Assembly (NCBI RefSeq): GCF_000247695.1
Contig: NW_004624805.1
Location: 4,346,670 to 4,410,669, forward strand
Length of the DNA: 64,000 bases
From: Heterocephalus glaber
Lineage: Eukaryota; Chordata; Mammalia; Rodentia; Bathyergidae
Direction of reading: 5' to 3'
In this document: one piece after another, positions 1-11,059 of the stretch
How positions within the stretch are numbered: position 1 is the first letter of the stretch
Layout: each line of letters starts with the position of its first letter
Position numbers and translations under genes: made by a program
Notes under the pieces: model-generated
Database searches by the model: none
Told to the model about the DNA's origin: nothing
The model's input: the letters and a program-made list of their open reading frames with translations, nothing else

Positions 1-70
1 TGTGAGTTAAAGGCTAGCCCGAATTACACAGCAAGACTGTCTCAAAAATAAGCAAACAAACAAAAACTCA
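1..70 (+). mobile_element. B1 SINE, 3' end only
   Basis: gtgagttaaaggctagcccg ... agactgtctcaaaaa; continues from before the window. Confidence 0.75.
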
Positions 71-572
71 CACACACGCTTTTGCTCCAAGGTAAAATGT
101 TTCCATATACTGTATAAGAACTGTACATACTCTTCATATATCTACAAACAGAGAAACACTAACAAGAAACGTGAAGGTGCTACATTATTTCACTTAATTT
201 TACTTTGCTTATAGTTTAGTAAGACGGGAGAATACTTCTAATTTTTCTTGATAAAACATGCCTGACACAGTACAGGTAATCAATCGACATTTCAGACAAC
301 TAAATGATGGTCTCTCCTGGGAGCACTGCAACCGCACAAGGCCAGTTTAAATTTCAAACATTCTCTGCTACTGTCCTAGAGTATCAATTTCACTTCTCAT
401 ACTCATCCCAACAAATGTTCTTATTTTCGGTCCAGAAAACATGGTTCACATCCATGACACTAACAAAAATCCAAGCTCAAAATAGTTCTAACTTTCCAAT
501 TAATTTTGCTATGTGAAACAGAACCAGGCTGATTAAGACTACGGAAGTGCATTCTACGGAGAACAGATGACT

Positions 573-761
573 TAGTCGGGTGTGATGGCAATGCCTGTCG
601 CTTCAGAGCTCAGGGAGACTGAGGCAAGGCGATCACAAGCTCAAGCCCAGCCTGGGCAACTTACGGGGGGAGGGAAGAAAGGAGAAAGGAAAAGTGGAGG
701 GGGAGGGAGGGGGAGGGGAGAGAAAGAAAGAAAGCAAGGAAGAGAGAGAAAGAAAGCAAGA

Positions 762-800
<39 letters not shown>

Positions 801-870
801 AAAGAAAGAAAGAAAGAAATCGGGCTGGGGATGCAGCTTAGCATAAAAGCCTTGGTTTGGGGAGGGGGTC
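573..870 (+). mobile_element. B1-dID with purine microsatellite in the linker
   Basis: B1 part 573-665, then G/A-rich and (AGCA)n/(GAAA)n repeats 666-820, then dID gggctggggatgcagcttag. Confidence 0.75.
666..820 (+). repeat. Microsatellite: (GGGA)-rich, (AGCA)9, (GAAA)n
   Basis: Runs of aagcaagcaagcaagcaagc and gaaagaaagaaagaaa; produces the Lys/Arg-rich false frame here. Confidence 0.9.
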
Positions 871-1254
871 ATGTGAGGAAGAGGAAGAACAAGAGGTCTA
901 GTCCATCTGCTCCAGGACAGTAAGGGACAGGACCCCAATCAATATCCATCAATACCCATCAATATCGCCTCCACTAGTTTCTCAAAGAAAGGGGGAGGCA
1001 GAGCAAGTTGTCCATACAGGCCATGCAGCTAGGGGGTAGGCTTAGGTGCCCGCGATTTTAATTAGTAGATTTTAATTAGCATCACTTACCTGTGAAGAGC
1101 TACTAGCCAGAAGATAAAGGCCAGGTGTAAATTCTGGGCTCTAACAAGAATGAGATGTAAAATTCAGAGGGTAGAGTGGCCGAATTAGGATTAATTCTGC
1201 ATCTGAAGGGATTTTAAATGTCAGAAATAATAAACCCTTTAAGAGTTCAGAGTA

Positions 1255-1337
1255 GGGCAGGGGATTTAGCTCAGTGGTTTCCCTGGCTGCTGCGCAAGCG
1301 CAAGGACCCAAGTTCGATCCCCGGTACCAAAAAAAAG
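1255..1337 (+). mobile_element. ID SINE with 12-bp target duplication
   Basis: Body gggatttagctcagtggttt ... agttcgatccccggtacc, short A tail. gagttcagagta flanks at 1243-1254 and 1338-1349. Confidence 0.9.
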
Positions 1338-1615
1338 GAGTTCAGAGTAAAGGAAACAATATTTTTGTTTAGATGAATTTTTTTATCAGATGACATTTTA
1401 CAGAAGTTAGAGTACCTAACCAAAATTGCCAACTAGATTTTTTTCAATATTTTCGTTTTAGGAGAGTAAGGCAAAATGACACCTTTCAGTACTTTTTTCT
1501 TCAAAGTACTTCTTTCAAAGTATTCTTCAAACATCAAGAATGCCTTTGAAGACACTACAAACTAACAAATATGATACTCCATAAGGAAAACTAATAGTAA
1601 AAATAACAAAGACTA

Positions 1616-1805
1616 CAGGTGAGCATGGTGTCACATGTCTCCAATTCCAGTACTTTTAGAGGCTGAAGCAAGAGTACTTCAAGTTCAAGCCCAGCCTGGG
1701 AAACTTACCAACTCAGTGAGAGCTTCTCAAAATAAGAAGCGAAAGAAGGGGTAGAGATGTAGCTCAGTCCAAAAGCCCTGAGTTCAATACTCAGTATAAA
1801 AAAAA
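1616..1805 (+). mobile_element. B1-dID SINE
   Basis: gagcatggtgtcacatgtct ... ggggtagagatgtagctcag ... gttcaatactcag. Confidence 0.75.
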
Positions 1806-2169
1806 GAAAAAAGACTACAAAAATCTGATTCTTCAAAGAAAGGCTCAATAATCTTTCATATATACTACACTTTTGCCAGTACTGGAGAATGAACTCAAAC
1901 ACATGAATCTCTGAACTCTTTGGGAGCAGAAACTATCAACAGGAGTTTGCATGTTATGTAACACACTACCAAAAATCCAAGTACAAAAATGTTTCTAGCT
2001 CTAATTTTGCTATGCTAAACAAAAGAATGATTTACACTGCAAAAGTGTGTTCTACCAGGAAAGAGACTAATTACCCTACAGATACTGGATATCCTTGTCT
2101 TATTAGTGGAAATATAATTAGGCAAAAATTTCTGTTCCCAAGAAAACTGACTGGGGTTTCACTGCATTA

Positions 2170-2325
2170 TGAAAGGCCTGGCAGCACACCCTGTGATCCG
2201 AGCACTCTGGAGGCGGAGGCAAGAAGACCAAATACAGCTCAGGCTATTCAGCAAGTTCAAGGCCACCTGAACTACACAGAGAGACCCTGAAGGAGGAGGG
2301 AAGAGAGGGGAGGAGGGAGGAAATA
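2170..2325 (+). mobile_element. B1 SINE with G/A tail
   Basis: ggcctggcagcacaccctgt ... cctgaactacacagagagac, then a ggagg-rich tail. Confidence 0.75.
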
Positions 2326-3144
2326 TTTACTCCGTTCTACAATAGAAACTGTAACACACTGATGAAAAGTTGAAAAGGACACAGAAACTGGAAAGACATC
2401 TCTGCATTCATGGACTGGGACAATGGATAGTTAAAAAGTCCACACTGCTGAAAATCACCTACAAATTCAAAGCAATGAAAATACCAAAGACGTTCTTCAA
2501 AGAACCAGGGAACAAAAATACCAAAATTCACACAGAACCATAAAACACCCCAAATAGCCAAAACAATCTTAAGCGAAAGCAAAGTAAAACTAAAGCCAGA
2601 GGCTCTACACTACCTGACTTCAAAAGAGACTACAAAGCTGAGTCACCAGAGCATCAGGATGATGGCATAACAACAGACCCAGAGACCACTGGAGCAGCAG
2701 CTAGCCTTCCTCGATGGAAATGCTGAGAAGCAGGATGGACAGCCTCTTCATACACGGTGCTGGGAAAACTGGGCATCCAGTGCAGAAGAATAACACTGCA
2801 CCATTACCTCTTACCAGTTACAAGCATCACCTCAAAATGGATTAAAGGCTTGAGTGTAAAACTGAAATTAGTTAAAGAAAGCAGAGGAAACTGCTTATGG
2901 ACATCGGAATGAGCAAGGATTTTTTGGATGAAATCCCAAAGCAAAAGAAACTAATGCAAAACAGTAAATGAGATTACATCAAACTAAAATTGCTTTGGAC
3001 AGCAAAGGAAATCATAGAGCAAAAAGATGACCTCCAAAATGTAAGAAAATATTTGCCAACTACAACTGACAAGAATATTTAGATTAAAAAAAGAATATTT
3101 ACAATATAAAAAATGCAAGTGCAAAAACAAAAAAATAACTTTTT

Positions 3145-3304
3145 TCTTTTTTTGGTTTTGGTTTTTTGAGACAGGGTCTCACTATTTAGTTCAGGTTGGC
3201 CTTGGACTCACAATGCAGCCCAGGCTGGCCTTGAACTCAAGGTAATCCTCCTGCCTCAGCCTCCTTAGTTCTGGGATTATAGGCATGTCCCACCACACTC
3301 AGCT
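3145..3304 (-). mobile_element. B1 SINE in L1
   Basis: gagacagggtctcactattt ... tgggattataggcatgtccc. Confidence 0.9.
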
Positions 3305-3362
3305 CATTTTACAATAGATTTAAATACGTATTTCATTTTACAATAGATTTAAATAGGTATTT
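3305..3362. repeat. 29-bp tandem duplication beside a B1 inside L1
   Basis: Units 3305-3333 and 3334-3362 (cattttacaatagatttaaa...) differ at one base (acg/agg). Confidence 0.9.
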
Positions 3363-4256
3363 CTCAAAAGAACATATACAAAGGATGAACAGGCATATGA
3401 AGATATACTCAACATAACTAATCATGGAGGAAACGCAAACTAAAATTGTAATAAGATAAAATCTCGCTCCAGTCTGAATACTTATTGTCGAAAAGACTCA
3501 AGATAACAAGTGTTGGTGAGGCTAAGAGAACTCTTACACACTGTTGCTGGGAATGTAGATTAGTACAGCCATCATGAAAACAGTATGGAAGCTCTTCACA
3601 AAGTTAAAAACAGAACTACCATATAATCCAGCAGTCCTACTCTGGGATACATATATCTAAAGGAAATGAAATCAGTATGCCAAAGAGATACCTATACTCC
3701 TATGTTTAATACTAGTCACAACAGCCAACATACAAATCAAGTGAAGGGTCCATTAACATACAGAGAGAACTAAGAAAATGTAGGACGTATATACAATGGA
3801 ATACTACCCAGTAACATTCTTTATCCTGTCATTTGCAGCAACACGAATATTAAGTGAAAAAAACCCAACCACTGAAAGACAAAGCCACAGGATCTCACTT
3901 CTGCGTGCGTACATTTGTACTGTTTTAAAAGCCAATCTCAGAAGTTGAGAGTAGAATGCTGGTTACCACAGGCTGGGGCGGCTGGGGACAGGAGGGAGAG
4001 AAAGGGTCATCAGCGAGCACTGAATTACAGGCAGACAGGACAAGCGAGCTCTGCGGCTCTACACACAGCAGAACGGCCAGGGATTACCCTGGTAAGGTAC
4101 TGTACACTCCAAAGCACCAGAGCCAGAGACGCTAAACATCGAAGTAGACGTGTTTACCCTGATCTAACGTTAACAACTTATGTATGTATCAGAATATCAT
4201 ATGGTACCTCAAAAACATGTGCAATTTTTACATCAATGAAAAAAAGAAAAAATAAT

Positions 4257-4345
4257 GCTGGGGATTTAGCTCAATGGTTTTGCCGCCTGCTGCGCAAGCG
4301 CAAGGACCCGAGTTTGAGGCCCAGTACCAAAGAAAAAAGAAAAAA
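4257..4345 (+). mobile_element. ID SINE
   Basis: ggggatttagctcaatggtt ... cgcaagcgcaaggacccgag, tail aaagaaaaaagaaaaaa. Inserted just after the L1 3' UTR. Confidence 0.85.
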
Positions 4346-4444
4346 ATATTTACTCCTTAAAGTCTGAAATTAATTACCCCCTTGTCCAAAATTTAGTTCA
4401 ATAAGCTAAACACGTAAGATGAGAGAAATGGTAACAATTCACCT

Positions 4445-4597
4445 GTTTGTTTGTTTGTTGAGACAGGGTTTCACTATGTAGCTTAGGCTGGCCTTGCACA
4501 ATCTACATACCCCAGGATGGCCTTGAACTCGGCCAATCCTCCTGCCTCAGCCTCCTGAGTGCTGGGATTACAAGGCATGCACCACCACACCTGGCAG
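4445..4597 (-). mobile_element. B1 SINE
   Basis: gagacagggtttcactatgt ... gggattacaaggcatgcacc. Confidence 0.9.
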
Positions 4598-5099
4598 TAT
4601 CAATTCATCTTATGCCAAGGTATTGAAAACCAGTTCTATCACTAATTAAGGTATTTCTCACATTGTATATTACGTTGGAGGAAGAACCAATATAGTACGC
4701 AGCTTTTTTCTCTTAAGCTTTCTGTTTAACAACTTTTGCAGAAAAAATACTAGTCTGACCAAAAACTAGAGGCAATCTTTCCTTCCTCTTTCCATCCTTA
4801 TTAGAGACATAAGTCTCTCACTTCTTGTCATTCTATTTTTGTATATTCAGGGTTTTCACATCTTGCAACAGCGTGTTTTCACACTGCAGTTTCCATATGG
4901 GAATGTGACTTTCTATATCATTATTTTTAAAATATAATTACAAGTTATTTCTAAGCACAAAGACTCCAATACTTGAATGTTACTACAGTTTATAATATTA
5001 CACTTATGTGTAGGCCAAGAAAATTAAATTCTACTTATGGCTGAAAAACTGCTACAACACTTACTATATTAATTGACAGGTATTTTAAAAAAGAATTCG

Positions 5100-5321
5100 C
5101 CTGGGTGGAGATGCAGCTCATTGGCAGACCCCAGCCTACCATGCATGGGCCCTAGGTTCAATCGCCAGCGCTGACGGAAGAAGATGGGAAGAAAGAAGAT
5201 ACAACAACTGCCTCCCCCCGCCCCCGCTCTGTTTTATTTGATTTTGGCAATGCTAGAGCTCAAACCCAGGACCCTGCACTTCACAGGAAGCACCCCACCA
5301 TGGAGCTACATCCCCAGGTCC
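5100..5321. mobile_element. Two old ID-type copies, head-to-head
   Basis: A plus copy (5100-5180, ggagatgcagctcattggca) and an antisense copy (5235-5321, ending gagctacatccccaggtcc) flank a cccccgcccccgc stretch. Confidence 0.6.
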
Positions 5322-5767
5322 ACTTCCTCTCACTCCTGAACACTGCTCAGGACCCCACGACCTTTCATCTGTGCACGCTGTATCCACTGATGCTCAGAAT
5401 TGGAAATTGAGATATGTTAAAATTAATTTATAAGCCCATTACATGTTAAAATAAAAACATTTTAAAAATAGTAATATCTTCCTAAAAATAGTCTTTAATA
5501 AGGTAGTGTGAAGATTTTTACAAATCTCTTACTGCCTAGACCCTCATAACTACCTGTACCTTCAATCTGATGCAATATGTTTTTCAGGTTGAAATACATA
5601 ATCATAACCATATTTACTACTTTGTCATATTAAAATCTAAGCACTGGCCATTTTTTAAAAATTCACTCATTGAGTCATACTTATTGAAACATTTCATTAC
5701 ACAATAACAAAAACAAAACTACAGAAACATTTTACATTATCACTGCTTTCATCAGAAAAACTGTAAA

Positions 5768-5932
5768 CTCAGCTGGCTGTGGGGACCCATAACTATAATA
5801 CCAGCACTTGGGAGGCTGAGGCAGGAGGATCACTGTGAGTTCAAGGCCAGCCTAGGCTACACAGTGAATTCAAGGTCAGCCTGAATAGCAAGACCTTGTT
5901 TCAAAAAACTGAAAAAAAACGAAAAAAAAAAG
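5768..5932 (+). mobile_element. B1 SINE
   Basis: cagctggctgtggggaccca ... caagaccttgtttcaaaaa. Confidence 0.9.
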
Positions 5933-6769
5933 TTGTAAGCTCATAGTAATAAATATAAATCTTCAAAATTCTGTTTCACTCAAATGCTTCTACCTGCATC
6001 ATTTGTAACAGAATTTTAAGTGAAGAACTTACTTTGTTATGATACTCTATACAGAAGACTCCCACACCTCCACCAAAAGACTCCTAGAATTAATAACCAA
6101 AGTCAGTAACTTAGCAGGATACAAAGTCCACATTCAAAAATCAATAGCTTTCCTATATACCAATAACAAACTCACTGAGAAATTAGAGAAACCACACCTT
6201 TCACAATAGCTTCAAGAAAAATGAAATACTTAGGAATCAACCTAACCAAGGAGTGAAAGACCTATATACTGAAAACTACAGTGCTCTGAAAAAGGAAACT
6301 GAAGAGGATATCAGAAAATAGAAAGATCCCGTTCTTGGATAGGTAGAATCAATATAGTGAAAGTACTGGCCACACTTCCAAAACTGTTACACAGATTTAA
6401 TGCAATCCCGATCAAAATGCCAATAGCATATCTCACAGAACTAGAGAAAATAATCCTAAATTTCATATGGAACCAGAACAGACCTAGGAACAGCAAGAGC
6501 AGTTCTGGGTAACAAGGGCAAGGCAGGAGGCATCACAATCTCCAATTTGAACTTGTGCTACAAAGTTACCCGTGATAAAAACAGCATGGTACTGGAAAAA
6601 GAAAAAATAGAGCCCACAATCAATGGGAACGAATAGAAGATACAGAAACAACTCCAAGCACACGTGATGTGTGACAAAGGGGCCACTTTCACTGGAAGAC
6701 AGCCTTTTAATGAATGGTGTTGGGAAAACTGGCTCTCCACATGCCAGAAATTGAACCCAGAGCCATAAT

Positions 6770-6805
6770 TTAGGGTTAAGGTTAGGGTTAGGGTTAGGGT
6801 TAAGG
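6770..6805 (+). repeat. Short interstitial telomeric repeat, six hexamers
   Basis: TTAGGG, TTAAGG, TTAGGG x3, TTAAGG run without gaps, 36 bp. The block sits inside an L1 ORF2 at a point where roughly 0.6 kb of L1 sequence is missing compared with the copy at 2.3-4.2 kb. Confidence 0.95.
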
Positions 6806-6888
6806 AACCCTTCTACATTGCTAGTGGGAATGTAAATTGGTACAACATGGAAATTATATGGAGATTCCTCAAAAGACTAAAACTAGAG

Positions 6889-6981
6889 GGCCAGGGATTT
6901 AGCTCAGTGGTTTCATCGCCTGCTGCACAAGCGCAAGGACCCAAGTTCAATTCCCGGTACCAAAAAAAAAAAAAAAAAACC
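6889..6981 (+). mobile_element. ID SINE in L1 with 15-bp target duplication
   Basis: agactaaaactagag flanks the element at 6874-6888 and 6982-6996. Tail of 18 or more A. Confidence 0.95.
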
Positions 6982-7200
6982 AGACTAAAACTAGAGAGGT
7001 TCCATTTGACCCAGCTATTCCCCTCCTAGGTACTGTCCTGAGTTGAAAGCATCATACCAGTGATACATGCACACCCATGTTTATAGCAGCACAATTTGTA
7101 ATAGCTAAATCTTCACAACAACCCATATGTCCATCAACAGATGGATAAAGAAAATGTGGTATTTATATACAATACTGTACCATAAAGAAATATAAACGAG

Positions 7201-7289
7201 GGGCCGGGGATTTAGCTCAGTGGTTTTGCCGCCTGCTGCACAAGTGCAAAGACCTGAGTTCGATCCCCAGTACCAAAAAAATATATATA
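7201..7289 (+). mobile_element. ID SINE in L1 with 10-bp target duplication
   Basis: tataaacgag flanks at 7191-7200 and 7290-7299. Internal promoter A box (tagctcagtgg) and B box (gagttcgatcc) look intact. The tail has become (AT)n. Confidence 0.95.
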
Positions 7290-7591
7290 TATAAACGAGT
7301 CATTTGTAGGAAAATGGATGCACCTCAAGACTATAACCTTAACTGAAATAAAATCAGACACACAAGTTTAGACATCACATTCTTCCTCTTGTTTAGAAAC
7401 CCAAAGGGTAAAGATAGACTGAAGATAGACACTGGGAAGTAGGAAGAACATGTTCAAATGGAGAAAGAAAGGAAGGAAAAAGAATAGAAGGAAAAAATGG
7501 AAACAAAGCCTTTGTAAATGAGGGGAAAGAAGGATTGAAGGGAGGGGAGCGGAATGGGGAAAAAAGAAGAATCGAGATATATTATGTACAA

Positions 7592-7752
7592 GCCAGGTGT
7601 GGTGTGTCACACACCTGTAATCTCAGCACTTGGGAGGCAGAGACAGGAGGATCCCGAGTTTGAGGCCAGTTTGGGATACATAGTGAATTCTTGGCCGGCC
7701 TGCACTACAAAGCAAGACCCTGTCTCAAAAAAAACAAAACAAAACAAAAAGT
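7592..7752 (+). mobile_element. B1 SINE
   Basis: gccaggtgtggtgtgtcaca ... agaccctgtctcaaaaaaaa. Confidence 0.9.
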
Positions 7753-7804
7753 ATGTATTAAGTACAGATACAAATTCTCTAGGTGAATGTGATCAATATG
7801 TGTG

Positions 7805-9240
7805 ACAAATACATAGTATTAAAAAAATAAAGTTAAAAAAATTTTTAAACTTACTTTAAATTTTTACTTTAAATTTTTAAACTTATTTTGTTCATTGGTA
7901 CTCAGAATCAGAAATTAATACATTTTAAATTAACTCATAAACCCATGAAATAGGATGATCAGTTCATCTGTCATTCTTTCAAAACTGGTATTCTAGGAAA
8001 AAAAGTGACTGGCCCAATCTATAATTAAACAAGAGTGTCAGAATTGTAATATAATTGCTTTTAAGTGTATTTTAAAAGGTAAAACTCCTCCCTTGATTTC
8101 TTAAACTGCCAACATCAAGCTTCCTTCAATCTACGGAAAATCGACAGCACCACCACGCCCCTCCCACCTCCCAGAGCCGTGTGGGGCAACCCCTTGCGTT
8201 GTGCCTGCTCCACTCCCTGGCACAGGAGGACCCTGCCCCCTCCCCTGCTGGCATCAGGGGCTTCAGCCCCTAAAATGCTAACTAACATGCTAAAAGCCAA
8301 CTGGCCCTCTTGTGTCACCTACTTTCCAACCACTTTCAAATTACTGACTTCTGCTGCTGTGAGACAGACAACTAACAATCAACCATATTTTACAAAAAGG
8401 GGTTCAAAAGTCATGGATCTTTTGTACATGACACCAATTTCTCTGATTTCATTATTTCCCCCCAAAATTGGATCTTAAATGTTATGTGTAATAGGCTTCA
8501 AAATAACTGCTGTGATAAAAATTATTTGAACAGTCATTGTGAATTTAAACCATCTGTCTAGCATTTACTGAAGCAATTGCTAAAGATAGTCTATGCATAC
8601 AGATGAGATTTTTCTCAACAAAAATGCAAAAATGTTTCCACATCTGTTGTTTTTGTTGATATGTCACCTAGAATAGCAAATTCTTCCCTAGGAAGAAAAC
8701 AGAGAACATTTTTAATGTACACATTTTTTAATGACTCTATTTACGATTACACCATCCTTTCAACCATATTTTCTATTGCCACTCTGATATAATTAGACTA
8801 CAATTATATATGCACGTGTTTGTGGATGTGAAAAATTTGTTACTCCGACACTGTGACTTTCAGACTTTAACTGTATTACACAAATATTCCAGTCTATCAG
8901 AATGTGAAGAAAATTTATGTGAAACTGACCTTACACAATATGGAAAGATTCTGAGGCACAGAGTCTGTTCCATCCACATCGCAAAGGACAGCTACAGACC
9001 AACATATAGCAAACAGCTGAGCTACCGAAAAGCGTATTTTTCTGTCTAGCTAGCATTCCCTTTCGGGGACTGCCACTGCCACCCATGTCCTTCCTTTGCT
9101 CACCTGCTCTCCCCACAACAGGGCGGCTCCCACACGCTTCCAAGCACACACTCTGCACCCCGTTAAGGGGCTGGCACAAAACAGTTCTGACAAATCTCAA
9201 CCTATCTGCTTGGGATGAGAAGGCCCGACAAAGGACTTCA
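7805..9240. other. Unassigned intronic DNA
   Basis: AT-rich except a GC-richer patch at 8140-8270. Short open frames on both strands show no recognisable domain or splice context. Nothing further identified. Confidence 0.5.
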
Positions 9241-9242
9241 TG

Positions 9243-9425
9243 AATCTCCTTGCGGTGGTGCATGCCTGTCATCCCGGGACTCTGGGAAGCTGGGACACGA
9301 GCACCGCAAGGTGGCGTCCAGCCTGAGCAGCTTAATAAGACCATGTCTCAAAGTAAAAAAAGCTGAGGAGGGAAGGCCCGTGCTTCAATCCTCAGTACCT
9401 CAAAATCAGAAGGGGAAAAAAGCCT
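9243..9425 (+). mobile_element. B1-dID SINE, diverged
   Basis: tccttgcggtggtgcatgcc ... agaccatgtctcaaagtaaa, then cttcaatcctcagtacctc. Confidence 0.7.
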
Positions 9426-9599
9426 ACAGCGTTCAGTAACTATTGCCTGGGCATCAGAGCTCCCCAGGGAAACGGGTTCAACACGGTGAGCACACACACA
9501 CACCTCCTACACAGTCATGTATTTCTACAGTGAGGGAGGGAGGAGGGCACAGGAAGAGAAAGGCGGGGAAGAGCACAAAGGGGAGAGGCTAACTGGGAG

Positions 9600-9945
9600 A
9601 TGGGTTTGTACTGATTTCAGCAAACTGACTCAGGTGACTGTGGAAACTCAGCAAATCCAAATCGATCTGCAGGGGAGTCCACAGGGAGAGATCCAGGCAA
9701 GAGTTACGGTGAGTGCAGAGGTGGTCGGCTTTCGGAGCTCCTTCTAGCCCAGTCCTCTATTAAAGCTTCTGACTGACTGGATGAAGTCCAGCCACGTTAC
9801 AGGAGGTAAAGCGCTTCACCCAAAATCCAGTGGTTTACATGTTCATTTCATCCCAGAAACATCCAAAATAATAACGGACCAAACCTCTGGGCACTGTTGC
9901 CCAGCCAAGTTGACACAAAAATTAACCATCGAAAGTTCACACCTT
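9600..9945 (-). mobile_element. MaLR-type LTR, antisense
   Basis: cttctgactgactggatgaa (9766), acgttacaggaggtaaagcg and gcccagccaagttgacacaa (9899) are landmarks of a very common mammalian MaLR LTR in reverse orientation. Confidence 0.55.
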
Positions 9946-10079
9946 GTCAACAGCAGACACGTCTCAAGGTCCTCTGAAAAGGAGCATTGCTCTCACTACG
10001 TAACAGACGACCTGCTACAGTGTATGCTGTCAAGACGTTGGCGGAGGCAGGGAAGACAGGATCTCTGGCATTAAGGACT

Positions 10080-10930
10080 TTCTAATCTGAAGAGAAAAAG
10101 ACATGCAGAAACTCAGAGAATATTAGTTTACTCCTCATATTTGAACTGCTGGATCTTCCCATGATGAACCAAGATAAGCTTGGGAATTTTATTCCCTCCA
10201 GTACTCTCCTTGGCCCCTATGTTAGTTGATGTCAATGACTGACCTGGTGTAGGATAAGTGCAGTGTGGAAGACACGCAGCCTCCAAGTCAGAAAAGGAGA
10301 ACACTGCAGACAACTGCTACACTGTCCGCCTGGCACCTCTCCCTTATCCTAGGAATAGCATGTCTAGCACTTTCAGGGAACTTTCTCCCTGCAAAAATCC
10401 AACTACGCAGTTCAATCACAGCACAAGCGTGTCCCAATTCAATCCAAGGCAGATTCCTTCTCCAAGAGTTTTCCACTTAGAACTGAGGGAAGAAACAGAT
10501 ACTGCAGCATGACGACTAGGGGTATGACCCTGGCGGTTGCCAGCAATTTTTCTACAGCTATTTGGAAGAATGACACGATCATGGACACAGAACAGCCAGA
10601 GATGAGAGATCAGATTAGAGACTGAAAGGATCCTGACAGTGAGTGAGCAAGCACCAGTTCTACTCAGTCCCAATGCCCCAAAGAAGAAATATTAAAAAAA
10701 AAAAAAGAATAAACTCATCCTGTAGTTTGCTTTCAGGAGCCAGGAAATTCTTTTGTCTAAGCCACTCACAGTGGGTTTCTAGCACTTACACCTAGGAGTT
10801 CTGACTAATGCACAAGGATTAAGCCAAATGCATCTAGAAACCAGGATGTAAAAGACAAGGTAGGGTTTAGAAAAAAGGTTAGAGACAGACAGACAGACCA
10901 ACTTGTTTTAAAAAGGGTGAGAAAAGGGTC
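10080..10930. other. Unassigned intronic DNA, partly old repeat
   Basis: The end (gtgggtttctagcacttaca, ttctgactaatgca, 10770-10810) looks like the edge of an old LTR-type repeat. The rest is not recognised. Confidence 0.35.
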
Positions 10931-10934
10931 AAGG

Positions 10935-11056
10935 TAGGGATTTGGTTTTTGAGGCAAGGATACCACTGAGTGAAGGCTAGCTTTGAACTCTGCAGATAGC
11001 CAAGCTGGCCTTAAACTCACATTCCTGCTTCAGCCTCCTGCTGCCGGGACTACAAG
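10935..11056 (-). mobile_element. B1 SINE, diverged
   Basis: ttgaggcaaggataccactg ... cttcagcctcctgctgccgg. Confidence 0.75.
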
Positions 11057-11059
11057 AGG

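Larger units (their letters stand above)
2330..4250 (+). mobile_element. LINE-1 fragment, ORF2 C-terminal part and 3' UTR
   Basis: The plus strand follows L1 ORF2 from the thumb region (aaaatagccaaaacaatctt-like text near 2550) through ggtgctgggaaaactggg (2757), the C-terminal region (3530-3700) and the 3' UTR (gagagtagaatgctggttacc near 3950). Many stops. A B1 (3145-3304) is inserted in antisense. Confidence 0.85.
6050..7575 (+). mobile_element. LINE-1 fragment with internal deletion, 3' end present
   Basis: Starts in the ORF2 palm region (ctcctagaattaataaccaa..., 6080), continues to ggtgttgggaaaactggc (6717), breaks at the telomeric repeat, resumes at aacccttctacattgctagtgg (6806) and ends in a purine-rich 3' UTR (7440-7575). 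Two ID SINEs (6889-6981 and 7201-7289) are inserted in it. Confidence 0.85.

Noticed and set aside
582..938. Lys/Arg-rich (plus) and Leu/Phe/Ser-rich (minus) frames
   Set aside because: Direct translation of a (GAAA)/(AGCA) microsatellite inside a B1-dID.
3915..4367. 150-codon plus-strand frame
   Set aside because: It spans an L1 3' UTR and an ID SINE (GDLAQWF is the ID read in frame), so it is not a gene.
7201..7275. tRNA-like sequences with A and B boxes
   Set aside because: They are ID SINE bodies (A tails, target duplications), not tRNA genes; the cloverleaf is not kept.
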